From Winogradskyella luteola (GTDB lineage Bacteria; Bacteroidota; Bacteroidia; Flavobacteriales; Flavobacteriaceae), in the NCBI RefSeq assembly GCF_019203985.1, contig NZ_JAGSPD010000001.1, positions 310,001-374,000 of the forward strand: a DNA stretch of 64,000 nt. Direction: 5' to 3'. Every line of letters begins with the position of its first letter. The stretch's first letter is position 1. Under the pieces are notes generated by a model that saw only the letters and a list, made by a program, of their open reading frames with translations, was not told where the DNA came from and did no database searches. Both the position numbers and the translations under genes were made by a program. Below are positions 9,135-17,654 of the stretch, piece after piece.

Positions 9135-9418
9135 TAGCTATTAGGAAAGAAAATAGACAAGTCGAAGCCTATAAGAAATAAGAATAATAAAATTAAAATA
9201 CCTGCAATAATAAAGACACGTTTATTAACTTTTTCATCTCTGTCATTTTGATATTCATCTAGAGCTGCATTTAATTTCCCCTTTATTCCTTTTGGTGGGT
9301 TAATGGTTTTTCTATGTGCATCAAATTTATGTTTTACCTCATAAGGACTACTATCACCTTTATAGTAACGTGGCTTGTAACTATACTTTCTATTTTTCTT
9401 TAATTTCATTAATCTCAT
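9134..9418 (-). CDS. Small basic protein with C-terminal membrane segment
   Basis: A 94-residue protein with a basic N-terminus containing KKNRKYSYKPRYYKGDSS, a charged middle part, and one C-terminal transmembrane helix (FIIAGILILLFLFLIGF). It shares the K-x-x-(K/R)-(F/Y)-S-Y-K-P-R-(F/Y) head and the single C-terminal helix with the next gene upstream, so the two look like tandem paralogues. Homologues are sometimes labelled as a riboflavin synthase subunit, apparently by genomic proximity; nothing in the sequence supports an enzyme. The stop overlaps the mutL start by one base. Function unknown. Confidence 0.75.
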   Translation of the reverse strand: MRLMKLKKNRKYSYKPRYYKGDSSPYEVKHKFDAHRKTINPPKGIKGKLNAALDEYQNDRDEKVNKRVFIIAGILILLFLFLIGFDLSIFFPNS

Positions 9419-9425
9419 AATACCC

Positions 9426-9653
9426 TTATTTAATATACCCTTCGAGGATATACATTAAAACAAAAAGAGATACTAACATTATAATCAGAGCAGGTAAAGA
9501 TGTGAGCATATTACCCTTACGTTTTGTATTACTCTTAATTTTAGTCCACTTTGTCTCCAAGTCATCTCTCGACTCTTCCCGATTATTATCGGAATTAGAA
9601 TCCTGAAAACGAGGCTTATAGCTAAAGCGTTTATTTTTTCTCTGATTTAACAA
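9426..9653 (-). CDS. Small basic protein with C-terminal membrane segment (paralogue)
   Basis: A 75-residue tail-anchored-like protein. It begins MLNQRKNKRFSYKPRF, is charged in the middle and ends in one hydrophobic helix (LPALIIMLVSLFVLMYILEGYI). The N-terminal SYKPRF motif matches the SYKPRY motif of the downstream gene. Seven bases separate the two. Function unknown; a membrane-associated regulatory or scaffold role is only a guess. Confidence 0.65.
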   Translation of the reverse strand: MLNQRKNKRFSYKPRFQDSNSDNNREESRDDLETKWTKIKSNTKRKGNMLTSLPALIIMLVSLFVLMYILEGYIK

Positions 9654-9856
9654 GTACTCTTATGATTCAAACCTGATATATCTCAAAAGTACTTAAAATA
9701 CTAGGAAAAATAGCCTAAGGATTCCTTAAAATTATTAACAAAAAGGATGCCAATATAAGAAGTTGAAATTGAATCTGAATTCGAAACTGAGATTTAACTC
9801 TTACAAACTTGAAAAAGAAAAGGCCTTAATAATAAACTGAAAACTGAGACCGAGAG

Positions 9857-10363
9857 CTACTTAGTCTGCTTCCTCAAATCTGCCATTTTAATTGCAGTAA
9901 TGGCTGCTTCAGTACCTTTATTACCATGCTTTCCACCAGAACGGTCAATAGATTGTTGCCTATTATTATCTGTTAAGACACAAAAAATTACAGGAATATC
10001 ACCTTTTAGATTTAAATCCTTAATGCCTTGCGTTACACCTTCACAAACAAAATCGAAGTGTTTGGTTTCACCTTGGATTACACAACCTATAACAATGATA
10101 GCGTCTAGCATTCCTGAATTCGCATAAATACTTTTAGACATTCTGGCAGCCCCATAAGTGAGTTCAAATGTCCCAGGTACATTCCAACGCACAATATTCT
10201 CTTTCACTGCTCCACAGTCTGTCAAAGTATCAAAAGCACCTTGCCAAAGTCCTTCTGTGATTTCATCATTCCACTCAGAAACAACAATCCCAAACCGAAA
10301 GTCTTTCGCGTTTGGGATTGTTGTTTTATCGTAATTAGATAAATTATGATTTGCCGTAGCCAT
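9857..10363 (-). CDS. ribH: 6,7-dimethyl-8-ribityllumazine synthase
   Basis: Condenses 5-amino-6-ribitylamino-uracil with 3,4-dihydroxy-2-butanone 4-phosphate to lumazine, the penultimate step of riboflavin synthesis; forms cytosolic icosahedral or pentameric assemblies. Visible motifs are the substrate-binding VVSEWNDEIT, VPGTFELT, the central IGCVIQGETKHFDFVC with the catalytic histidine after the GETK segment, and the C-terminal LTDNNRQQSIDRSGG. At 168 residues it is full length. It starts four bases after the TPR gene on the same strand and is probably cotranscribed with it. Confidence 0.96.
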   Translation of the reverse strand: MATANHNLSNYDKTTIPNAKDFRFGIVVSEWNDEITEGLWQGAFDTLTDCGAVKENIVRWNVPGTFELTYGAARMSKSIYANSGMLDAIIVIGCVIQGETKHFDFVCEGVTQGIKDLNLKGDIPVIFCVLTDNNRQQSIDRSGGKHGNKGTEAAITAIKMADLRKQTK

Positions 10364-10367
10364 GGTT

Positions 10368-11132
10368 TTATAAACTTGCTTCTACTTTTCCTATCAGTAC
10401 ATCTACTTGTCCTGCTTCTGTAGAATCAGGAAAGTCGGATTTAATACGCTTTAGGTAATCCAATGCTTTTGAATTCTCACCCAAATCAATAGCTACACGA
10501 GCAGCCTTTAATAAATATAATGGTGTTGTAAATTCGTTTGTATTCGCATTAAATGCTTTTTCATAATATTCTAAAGCTTCTGGTAATTGCTCTAATTGTA
10601 CAAAAGCATCACCAATACCACCTTTTGCAATCGGGTTCAGCATTTTATCATCACTTGAAAAATCACCTAAATACGTCACTGCATTTTGATAATCCTTTAA
10701 GTTTAAGTAAGCCATACCTGCATAGTAGTTTGCTAAGTTAGCAGCAGGGCTTCCGCTATATTGGTCAATAATATCCAGCATGCCGTATTTACCTTCACCA
10801 CCATTTAAAGCCATATTGTAAAGTGAATCTGCAGCAATGCCATTAGCAGCATCATCAAAATACGTTTTGGCTTGGTACATTTCGTTCATAGCCTCTTTGT
10901 GATTTGGCTCAGCAATAAATTTATTATAACCTAAGTAAGCCAAAACAGCTAATGCAACAACTGCGATAATACCAATAATATAGTTTTGGTTTTTAACTAC
11001 CCACTCTTCCGTTTTTGAAGCACCCTCATCTAAGGTATTAAATACCTCAGCCGTTGTTGAGTTTTCCTCAACGACTTCTTCCTTTTCTTTTTTGGTTTTT
11101 GGTTTGTAGCCTCTTTTCTTATACGTTGCCAT
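10368..11132 (-). CDS. Tetratricopeptide repeat membrane protein (YfgM-like)
   Basis: A 254-residue bitopic membrane protein. A lysine- and glutamate-rich cytosolic head (residues 1-46) precedes one transmembrane helix (YIIGIIAVVALAVLAYLGY). The periplasmic part contains TPR-like repeats, e.g. AANLANYYAGMAYLNLKDY and PEALEYYEKAFNAN. The layout resembles YfgM, a periplasmic chaperone partner of the Sec translocon, but the sequence alone does not prove the same function. It is transcribed divergently from recF and heads the run to ribH. Confidence 0.82.
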   Translation of the reverse strand: MATYKKRGYKPKTKKEKEEVVEENSTTAEVFNTLDEGASKTEEWVVKNQNYIIGIIAVVALAVLAYLGYNKFIAEPNHKEAMNEMYQAKTYFDDAANGIAADSLYNMALNGGEGKYGMLDIIDQYSGSPAANLANYYAGMAYLNLKDYQNAVTYLGDFSSDDKMLNPIAKGGIGDAFVQLEQLPEALEYYEKAFNANTNEFTTPLYLLKAARVAIDLGENSKALDYLKRIKSDFPDSTEAGQVDVLIGKVEASL

Positions 11133-11154
11133 ATCTTGTCTATTAATGCGTGCG

Positions 11155-11162
11155 CAAAAATA
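11155..11162 (-). promoter_or_regulatory. Probable -7 box for the TPR-ribH transcript
   Basis: On the minus strand the sequence reads TATTTTTG, a full match to the Bacteroidota -7 consensus TAnnTTTG, 23 bases upstream of the ATG at 11132. No convincing TTG box was found about 19 bases further upstream. Confidence 0.5.
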
Positions 11163-11272
11163 AAATTTTTATTGGGAATTAAAAGCCTATTTATTTGTTA
11201 TTTTTCAATAATTTGCAGGAATAATTTAAGCTTCATAACAGTACTAAATTCAAAGGAAAGCGAATTATTTTT

Positions 11273-12352
11273 ATGATTCTAAACACACTATCTTTAGTTA
11301 ATTACAAAAATTTTGAAAGTCAGGTTTTCGATTTTGACGCTAAAATCAATTGTTTTGTTGGTGTAAATGGTGTCGGAAAAACCAATGCACTAGATGCAAT
11401 TTATCACTTGGCATTTGGGAAAAGTTATTTTAACCCTATTGCACTTCAGAACATAAAACATGACACTGAATTTTTTGTGGTTGATGGCAATTTTGAAAAG
11501 CATAAACGCACAGAAAAAATCATAGTTTCGCTTAAACGTGGACAGAAAAAAATTATAAAACGAAACGGAAAGGCTTATGAAAAATTCAGTGAGCATATTG
11601 GTTTTATTCCGCTTGTTATTATTTCGCCAGCAGATCGTGATTTAATCATCGAAGGCAGTGACACACGAAGAAAGTTTATTGACAGTGTTATTTCGCAAAG
11701 TGACAAAACCTACTTAGCATCACTTATTGCCTACAACAAAGTGCTATCGCAACGTAATGCGTTGCTTAAATACTTTGCGCTTAACAATACGTTTAATGGG
11801 GATACGCTTACCATTTACAATGAGCAACTAAACACATTTGGCAACGACATATTTAAAAAGCGTGATGAGTTCCTTAAGATATTCATTCCGATTTTTAAAG
11901 AGCGTTATCAAGCCATCTGTCAAAGTAAAGAAACCATTGATTTAAAGTATAAAAGTGATTTGTTTAATGGCGAATTAATTCATCTTTTAGAATCTAACCT
12001 AAACAAAGACAAAGCTTTACAATACACAAGTGTTGGTTCGCACAAGGATGATTTAGTGTTTTTAATTGATAAATTTCCAATCAAAAAATTTGGAAGTCAA
12101 GGACAGCAAAAATCATTTTTAATCGCTTTAAAGTTGGCACAATTCGATTTCATAAAACAACAAAGCGGTGTGTCACCTATTTTACTGCTGGATGATATTT
12201 TTGATAAGCTTGATGAAAACCGAGTTGCTCAAATCATCAGTTTGGTTGATGATGAAAACTTTGGGCAGATATTTATAAGTGATACCCATGCCGATAGAAC
12301 AGAAAATATTGTAAAGCAGATTCATCAATCCTATAAATTGTTTAAGCTATGA
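11273..12352 (+). CDS. recF: DNA replication and repair protein RecF
   Basis: SMC-like ATPase that with RecO and RecR loads RecA at single-strand gaps. It has Walker [13 protein letters not shown] at residues 30-41, the ABC signature [18 protein letters not shown] and Walker [14 protein letters not shown] near the C-terminus. Length 359 is normal. The stop overlaps the start of the following small lipoprotein gene (ATGA), implying coupling. The nearby DUF721/DciA gene is a common recF companion. Confidence 0.96.
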   Translation: MILNTLSLVNYKNFESQVFDFDAKINCFVGVNGVGKTNALDAIYHLAFGKSYFNPIALQNIKHDTEFFVVDGNFEKHKRTEKIIVSLKRGQKKIIKRNGKAYEKFSEHIGFIPLVIISPADRDLIIEGSDTRRKFIDSVISQSDKTYLASLIAYNKVLSQRNALLKYFALNNTFNGDTLTIYNEQLNTFGNDIFKKRDEFLKIFIPIFKERYQAICQSKETIDLKYKSDLFNGELIHLLESNLNKDKALQYTSVGSHKDDLVFLIDKFPIKKFGSQGQQKSFLIALKLAQFDFIKQQSGVSPILLLDDIFDKLDENRVAQIISLVDDENFGQIFISDTHADRTENIVKQIHQSYKLFKL

Positions 12353-12834
12353 TAAAAGTTATCGTTATTGTGAAGCAGGTTTTTTCAATCTGCTATGGCA
12401 ATCTTTCAAATCTAAAAAAGTCTCTTTTTATATTGATTTTAGTGTCCTTTCTTAGCTGTTCGAAAAATCCTGAAACCTTTATAGAACATCTCAACGGTTA
12501 TTGGGAAATTGAAGAAGTCACGTTAAGTGATGGTACAAAAAAGCAATATAAATTCAATGAAACCATAGACTATATTAAAATCAACGATAGTTTAAAAGGG
12601 TTTAGAAAAAAGTTAAAACCTGGCGTAAATGACACCTACTTTACGTCTGATGATGCAGAAGCATTAGTCCTAAAAATAGAAAGCGGCAATTTAAATATGT
12701 ACTACAGTACACCATATGCACAATGGAAAGAAACAGTTCTTGAGGCTTCACCAAAGCATTTAAAAATTAGCAATGCGGATAAAAATGTATATTTATATAA
12801 ACGTTACACTCCCATTAAACTAGATGTTGAATAA
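12349..12834 (+). CDS. Small lipocalin-like lipoprotein, uncharacterised
   Basis: A 161-residue protein whose N-terminus contains a lipoprotein signal ([13 protein letters not shown]) preceded by an unusually long head of about 23 residues. The start used here overlaps the recF stop by four bases; a later start would give a more normal signal peptide, but no in-frame ATG was seen. The mature part has a short beta-rich pattern ([15 protein letters not shown], then strands ending in KNVYLYKRY), as in lipocalin-like domains. Function unknown; probably anchored in the outer membrane. Confidence 0.65.
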   Translation: MIKVIVIVKQVFSICYGNLSNLKKSLFILILVSFLSCSKNPETFIEHLNGYWEIEEVTLSDGTKKQYKFNETIDYIKINDSLKGFRKKLKPGVNDTYFTSDDAEALVLKIESGNLNMYYSTPYAQWKETVLEASPKHLKISNADKNVYLYKRYTPIKLDVE

Positions 12835-12944
12835 TTTTGAAATCTTGTACCAAGAACTAAAGACCAACATTAATTTTTATTATTGCTTAGTTTAATGTAC
12901 TTTAACTAATAAAAATAAGATTCCTGCTTAAGTAAGAAGTAAAC

Positions 12945-13241
12945 ATGGCAAAGCGCAATAATGACAATCGACCCATACAAGATATTCTAAAAGAGTTTGT
13001 AAAAACCAATAATTTACAATCTGGTTTAGACAAAGTAAATGTGCGCGAAGCTTGGGCAAATCTTATGGGTAACGGAGTCAACAATTACACTACAGCTATT
13101 GAATTAAAGCACGAAACGCTATACGTACAATTGAGCTCAAGCGTTTTAAGGGAAGAGCTGAGTTACGGTAATGAAAAGATTGTTAAAATGCTCAATGAAT
13201 CTATTGGTAAAGACGTAGTCAAAAAATTAGTACTTCGCTAA
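12945..13241 (+). CDS. DUF721 (DciA-like) protein
   Basis: A 98-residue protein of the DUF721 family, which includes DciA, the ancestral loader of the replicative helicase DnaB. Typical features are an amphipathic N-terminal helix followed by VREAWANLMGNGVNNYT and the hydrophobic LYVQLSSSVLREELSYG strand-helix unit. It lies 592 bases after recF, matching the recF-DUF721 association seen in many bacteria. The family call is firm; a helicase-loading role is inferred from the family. Confidence 0.85.
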   Translation: MAKRNNDNRPIQDILKEFVKTNNLQSGLDKVNVREAWANLMGNGVNNYTTAIELKHETLYVQLSSSVLREELSYGNEKIVKMLNESIGKDVVKKLVLR

Positions 13242-13316
13242 ACTTCAAAATCCTAAAGTTTTCAAAAATCTAAAAATGATATATTATCGGCTTTGTATCT
13301 TTACAAAAAGCATAAG

Positions 13317-13844
13317 ATGAGACTCATTCTATTTTTATCTATTTGTATACTTATGCAGCCCATGATCTTATTTCAATTTAAATACAATAGCAATATTGAC
13401 AACTGGAAAATTTTAGACGATGTTGTTATGGGCGGACGATCAGATGGAAACTTTAAAGTCAATACAGATGGTCATGGAGAATTTTCAGGTAAAATTTCAC
13501 TAGATAATAATGGTGGTTTTTCCTCACTGCGGTATTATTTTGAAACGGTCGATTCTTCAAAATATTCAAAATTTAAAATTAGAATAAAGGGAGATGGTAA
13601 AACCTATCAGTTTAGAGTCAAAAATGATGGCAGTGATAAATATTCATACATCTATAGTTTTAAAACAAGTTCAGAATGGCAAGCTGTAGAAATCCCATTC
13701 GATGAGATGTATGCTTCATTTAGAGGCTATCGTTTAGATATTCCTAATTTTGATGGCAAGCAAATGGAAGAAATTGCATTTCTTATAGGTAACAAAAAAG
13801 AAGAGCATTTTAAACTACTTATCGATTCCATAACTTTAGAATAA
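13317..13844 (+). CDS. CIA30 family protein
   Basis: A beta-sandwich protein of the complex I intermediate-associated protein 30 family, about 175 residues with an N-terminal hydrophobic signal (MRLILFLSICILMQPMILF). Hallmarks are WKILDDVVMGGRSDG, then FSGKISLDNNGGFSSLRY, and the closing IAFLIGNKKEEHFKLLIDSI. A TTG at 13293 would add eight residues; the ATG at 13317 is preferred because it gives a clean signal and lies 13 bases after a TATCTTTA -7-like box. Bacterial members are often oxidoreductase-associated or exported; the exact role is unknown. Confidence 0.82.
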   Translation: MRLILFLSICILMQPMILFQFKYNSNIDNWKILDDVVMGGRSDGNFKVNTDGHGEFSGKISLDNNGGFSSLRYYFETVDSSKYSKFKIRIKGDGKTYQFRVKNDGSDKYSYIYSFKTSSEWQAVEIPFDEMYASFRGYRLDIPNFDGKQMEEIAFLIGNKKEEHFKLLIDSITLE

Positions 13845-13882
13845 TATTTGGTACTTTTAAGCTTTAATAACTTTTAGCTTAA

Positions 13883-16303
13883 ATGAAATACATAAAACTG
13901 GTTCTTTCTTTTCTACTGACCGTAGGCATATTTTTTGTTTTAAACACTAAATTAGGAGCTGTTCCTCCCATTGGTAAGTTTCTCAATCCATACAATGGCA
14001 TTTGGCAGAATGAAACCGACGAGTCCATATCTGGCAACATTTTTATTTCTGGATTAAAAGATGAAGTTACGGTACATTACGACGCACAACTCATCCCGCA
14101 TGTTTTTGCCCAAAACGAAAGCGACCTCTACAAAGCGCAGGGTTACTTAACTGCTAAACACCGTTTGTGGCAATTAGAATTTCAAACCTATGCAGCAGCC
14201 GGACGCTTGTCTGAAATTGTTGGAGAGGGAGCTTTAAATTACGACAGAACCGAACGTCGAAGAGGTATGGGCTATGGCGCAGACCAAGCTATAGCCTATA
14301 TGAAAAAGCACGACACCGAGACCTTGGGTTTTATTCAGGATTATGCCGATGGTGTTAATGCATACATCGAACAACTCGCCCCAGAAGATTATCCTGTAGA
14401 GTATAAATTACTAGATTATAAACCCGAAATATGGACTCCAAAAAAAACGGCATTGCTTTTAATGTATATGACCAAAATGCTGGCTGGAGGTGATGAAGAT
14501 TTAGAAAAAACGAATGCCTTAAGATTATTCGGAAAAGATAATTTTGATTTATTATTTCCTGATTTCTTCGATATTACTGATCCTGTTATTCCAAAAGAAA
14601 CAGATTGGAGTTTTATTGATGTCCCACAAACAGCATTACCAGAAAGCAAAGCAGTTTTAGATACGATTAGAGAAACCATAGCACAACCACATCCCGATAA
14701 TGGAAGTAACAATTGGGCAGTATCTGGGAAGAAATCCACTACTGGTAATCCTATTTTGGCTAACGATCCTCATTTAGGGTTAAATCTACCAGCCATTTGG
14801 TTTGTAATGCAATTGAGCACGCCAAATCACAATGCCTTTGGTGCAACCATTCCTGGAGCATTGAGTGTTATTTCCGGCTTTAACCAACACATAGCTTGGG
14901 GTGAAACCAACGCCACTAGAGATGTTATTGATTGGTATAAAATTGAATTTAATGACGACCGTACTAAATACAAGTATAATGGTTATTGGAGAGATGTTAC
15001 CATTCGAGTGGAGAACATTAAAATAAAAGGTAGAGAAACCTACAAAGACACAGTGCTTTACACACATCATGGACCTGTTGTATATGATAAAAATTTTAAA
15101 TCCGATAAAGAATTAAGAGGTTATGCCATGAAATGGATTGGACACGAAGGAGGCAACAACCAAAAAACGTTTCTAGAGCTTAACAAAGCAAAAAATTATG
15201 ATGATTATGTCAACGCCCTACAATATTGGAATGCACCAGCGCAAAATTTTGTATTTGCGTCTACTGAAGGAGATATTGCATTATGGATTCAAGGTAAATT
15301 CCCCAATAAATGGGAAGGTCAAGGAAAATTCTTAATGGATGGCAGCAATCCCGAAAACGATTGGCAAAGTTATATTCCACAACAGTTTAATGCCAAAGTA
15401 AAAAACCCTAAACGTGGCTTTGTAAGTTCAGCAAATCAGCATCCTGTGGATGAAAGCTATCCATATTATGTTTTTAATGATGGCTATGAAACCTACCGAA
15501 ACCGTGTGATTAATGACTACTTTAGTTCTAAATCTAAATTTAGTGTTGAGGATTTTAAGGATCTGCATAACAACAATTATAACCTAAAGGCCTCGGAGCT
15601 AGTTCCGTATATGTTAGAACATATGGATACCTCTTCATTAACTAAAGAAGAAAAAGTAATCTATGAAGAAGTAAAAGCCTGGAAATTTAACAATGATATT
15701 GATGAAGTGGGACCAAGCATCTGGCGTCAATGGTATAGTAAGCTCTATAATATGGTTTGGGACGAATTTGATGTAGAAGACATAGCACTCGATTTGCCTT
15801 TTACTTACCAAACGATTCACTTATTAAAACATAACGGCAATCATAAATTTATGGATATTGTTGATACCGATGAAACCGAAACTGCCAAGGATTTGTTTTT
15901 GTTAGCTTTCAAAGAGGCTGCGGAACGTCTACTAGAAATCAAAGACGAAGCGGGAGACTATAAATGGGTAAGTTACAAGGGCACTTATGCTGGTCATTTA
16001 TTACAGGCACTACCTGCATTCTCTAGATTTGATATCCCAATCGGTGGCGACCGAAATATTGTCAATGCCACCTCAGAAAATCATGGACCTTCATGGCGAA
16101 TGATTGTAGAAATGACTTCACCTCCAACAGCCATTGGCATATATCCAGGTGGACAATCTGGAAACCCGGGCAGTAAATACTATGATAACTTTATTGATGA
16201 TTGGGCAGCAGGAAACTATCACAACCTTATTTTTTTACAGCCAAATACAGCCACAGATGCTATTATTGGCACTCAAACTTTAACACCAATTAATAATGAA
16301 TAA
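13883..16303 (+). CDS. Penicillin acylase family (Ntn-hydrolase) protein
   Basis: An 806-residue secreted N-terminal-nucleophile amidohydrolase. The N-terminal hydrophobic signal covers residues 1-25. The precursor is expected to cleave itself before Ser275 in NGSNNWAVSGK, which becomes the nucleophile of the beta chain. Other landmarks are ILANDPHLGLNLPAIW, SGFNQHIAWGETN and the late NHGPSWRMIVEM. The family includes acylases for beta-lactams, acyl-homoserine lactones and other amides; the substrate cannot be told from sequence. Its stop overlaps the next gene by eight bases. Confidence 0.92.
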   Translation: MKYIKLVLSFLLTVGIFFVLNTKLGAVPPIGKFLNPYNGIWQNETDESISGNIFISGLKDEVTVHYDAQLIPHVFAQNESDLYKAQGYLTAKHRLWQLEFQTYAAAGRLSEIVGEGALNYDRTERRRGMGYGADQAIAYMKKHDTETLGFIQDYADGVNAYIEQLAPEDYPVEYKLLDYKPEIWTPKKTALLLMYMTKMLAGGDEDLEKTNALRLFGKDNFDLLFPDFFDITDPVIPKETDWSFIDVPQTALPESKAVLDTIRETIAQPHPDNGSNNWAVSGKKSTTGNPILANDPHLGLNLPAIWFVMQLSTPNHNAFGATIPGALSVISGFNQHIAWGETNATRDVIDWYKIEFNDDRTKYKYNGYWRDVTIRVENIKIKGRETYKDTVLYTHHGPVVYDKNFKSDKELRGYAMKWIGHEGGNNQKTFLELNKAKNYDDYVNALQYWNAPAQNFVFASTEGDIALWIQGKFPNKWEGQGKFLMDGSNPENDWQSYIPQQFNAKVKNPKRGFVSSANQHPVDESYPYYVFNDGYETYRNRVINDYFSSKSKFSVEDFKDLHNNNYNLKASELVPYMLEHMDTSSLTKEEKVIYEEVKAWKFNNDIDEVGPSIWRQWYSKLYNMVWDEFDVEDIALDLPFTYQTIHLLKHNGNHKFMDIVDTDETETAKDLFLLAFKEAAERLLEIKDEAGDYKWVSYKGTYAGHLLQALPAFSRFDIPIGGDRNIVNATSENHGPSWRMIVEMTSPPTAIGIYPGGQSGNPGSKYYDNFIDDWAAGNYHNLIFLQPNTATDAIIGTQTLTPINNE

Positions 16304-16652
16304 GACCATTACCAACTTTATAGCAACACTAATTTTAGCTGTTCTTTTATCATTTGTTTTACCTTGGTGGTCGGTAATGACTGCGGCTTTAGCTACCTCT
16401 TTGTTTCTACCACTAAAAAAAGCAGCTGTCTTTTTTGTGCCTTTTTTGGCTATCCTTCTGTTTTGGGCGGTGTATAGTTTTATGTTAAGTAGTGGAAACG
16501 ATTACACTTTGGCCAAGCGTATCGCTGTATTATTACCATTGGGCGGAAACCCCTATGTTTTAATTTTAGTTACAGGAATTGTTGGAGGATTGGCTGCTGG
16601 TATAGCTGCTATTTTTGGGAAGCAGTTAAGTTTAATGGCAAGTAAAAACTAG
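16296..16652 (+). CDS. Small polytopic membrane protein, uncharacterised
   Basis: A 118-residue membrane protein with about four hydrophobic segments (residues 8-25, 28-40, 45-65 and 85-108). It overlaps the penicillin acylase gene by eight bases, so the two are probably translated together and this protein may support the acylase or its export. No recognised domain. Accessory block 1 begins just after it. Confidence 0.7.
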   Translation: MNKTITNFIATLILAVLLSFVLPWWSVMTAALATSLFLPLKKAAVFFVPFLAILLFWAVYSFMLSSGNDYTLAKRIAVLLPLGGNPYVLILVTGIVGGLAAGIAAIFGKQLSLMASKN

Positions 16653-16713
16653 ATGTAAGACATTTTTAGTCGCTTCTACACGTCCTAAAACCTAATAAAG
16701 ACATTTAAAATAT

Positions 16714-16731
16714 GTAAGCCTACGTATAAAA
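16714..16731 (+). repeat. Left border motif of accessory block 1
   Basis: GTAAGCCTACGTATAAAA differs from GTAAGGTTACGTATAAAA at 27162-27179 by two bases. Both copies lie just before an accessory gene block and just after a core gene. It continues as GTAGGGTATAACCCTTAATAG, which carries a small GGGT/ACCC hairpin. CGTATAAAAGTAGG is the inverted counterpart of the CCTCTACTTTATATAT segment that ends the block at 19541. Confidence 0.55.
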
Positions 16732-16780
16732 GTAGGGTATAACCCTTAATAGTTGTCATATATAAAACAAAACAATTATT

Positions 16781-17545
16781 ATGAAAAAAACAACTTTACT
16801 TTTAATCAAATTAATAGTGTTAATCACTTTTAATACCCATGCCCAAATTATTTATACAGATATAACTGACGGAATTCCTTCTGGCATTGATTTTAATCGG
16901 GACGGAACAAATGAATTTAATATCATGGCTAACGGTGTTTATATTGAATATTTCGCATATCCAGACAATAATATTCATGCTCTTGGAACACTAGAAGATG
17001 AATTATGGTTTGTTCCTGACTGCGTAGCAGAAGGGTTTATAGTTGATGGATCTAATCAATGGGAAGGCCAAGGAGATTGCTCAATAACTGGTTTTCCTGA
17101 CCCAAATCCTACAATTACTTTTAATCAAGATGAATATCTAGCTGTCAGGTTTAAACTTGGAGGAACTGACATATATTATGGTTGGATTAGATTTTCTATG
17201 GACAATTCGAGCAATATTACTTATAAAGATTACGCATATGAAAGTACACCAAACACACAAATTGCAACTGGAGCAAACGCACTAAATGTGAATGAATTTG
17301 AGTTAACAAAAAAAATTAACATCTACCCAAATCCAGCAAAAAACTCAATTACAATTAATTATGAATTTCAAACCAATGATTCTAAAATAATAATTTATGA
17401 TTTATCAGGAAGACTTGTTAATCAAACAATGCTATCAAACAATAATAATATAATTGATATTTCAGGATTAAATTCAGGAGTATACATTGTTAATTTAATT
17501 GAAGATGATACAAAAACTGGATTCAAAAAATTGATAGTTGAATAA
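16781..17545 (+). CDS. Secreted protein with T9SS type A sorting domain
   Basis: A 254-residue secreted protein. A signal peptide (MKKTTLLLIKLIVLITFNTHAQ) is followed by a beta-rich region with DFNRDGTNEFNI, a calcium-site-like Asp/Asn loop. The C-terminal 75 residues form a type A sorting domain: INIYPNPAKNSITI, then IIYDLSGRLV, then ISGLNSGVYIVNL and the terminal FKKLIVE. The domain directs export through the gliding-associated type IX secretion system and is then removed. The central region has no recognised function. First gene of accessory block 1, followed by a 19-base-arm inverted repeat. Confidence 0.88.
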   Translation: MKKTTLLLIKLIVLITFNTHAQIIYTDITDGIPSGIDFNRDGTNEFNIMANGVYIEYFAYPDNNIHALGTLEDELWFVPDCVAEGFIVDGSNQWEGQGDCSITGFPDPNPTITFNQDEYLAVRFKLGGTDIYYGWIRFSMDNSSNITYKDYAYESTPNTQIATGANALNVNEFELTKKINIYPNPAKNSITINYEFQTNDSKIIIYDLSGRLVNQTMLSNNNNIIDISGLNSGVYIVNLIEDDTKTGFKKLIVE

Positions 17546-17550
17546 AGTAT

Positions 17551-17627
17551 GTCTAGTCCTTAAATATGGTATACAAATTTTCAGCGTAAATTAATTTTTA
17601 ACCTGTAGCCATATTTCAGGACTAGAC
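17551..17627. repeat. Long imperfect inverted repeat after the T9SS gene
   Basis: Left arm GTCTAGTCCTTAAATATGG (17551-17569) pairs with right arm CCATATTTCAGGACTAGAC (17609-17627) with a single mismatch; the spacer is 39 bases. It lies six bases past the T9SS gene stop and 28 bases before the SDR start. There is no T tract, so an ordinary terminator is less likely than a recombination-site or cassette-border structure, although termination cannot be excluded. Confidence 0.7.
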
Positions 17628-17654
17628 AAAATAACTAATCAAAAAATAGAAAAT

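Noticed and set aside
9134-9418. Annotation as a riboflavin synthase subunit
   Set aside because: The sequence is a short basic protein with a membrane helix and no enzyme motif; the label would rest only on nearness to ribH.
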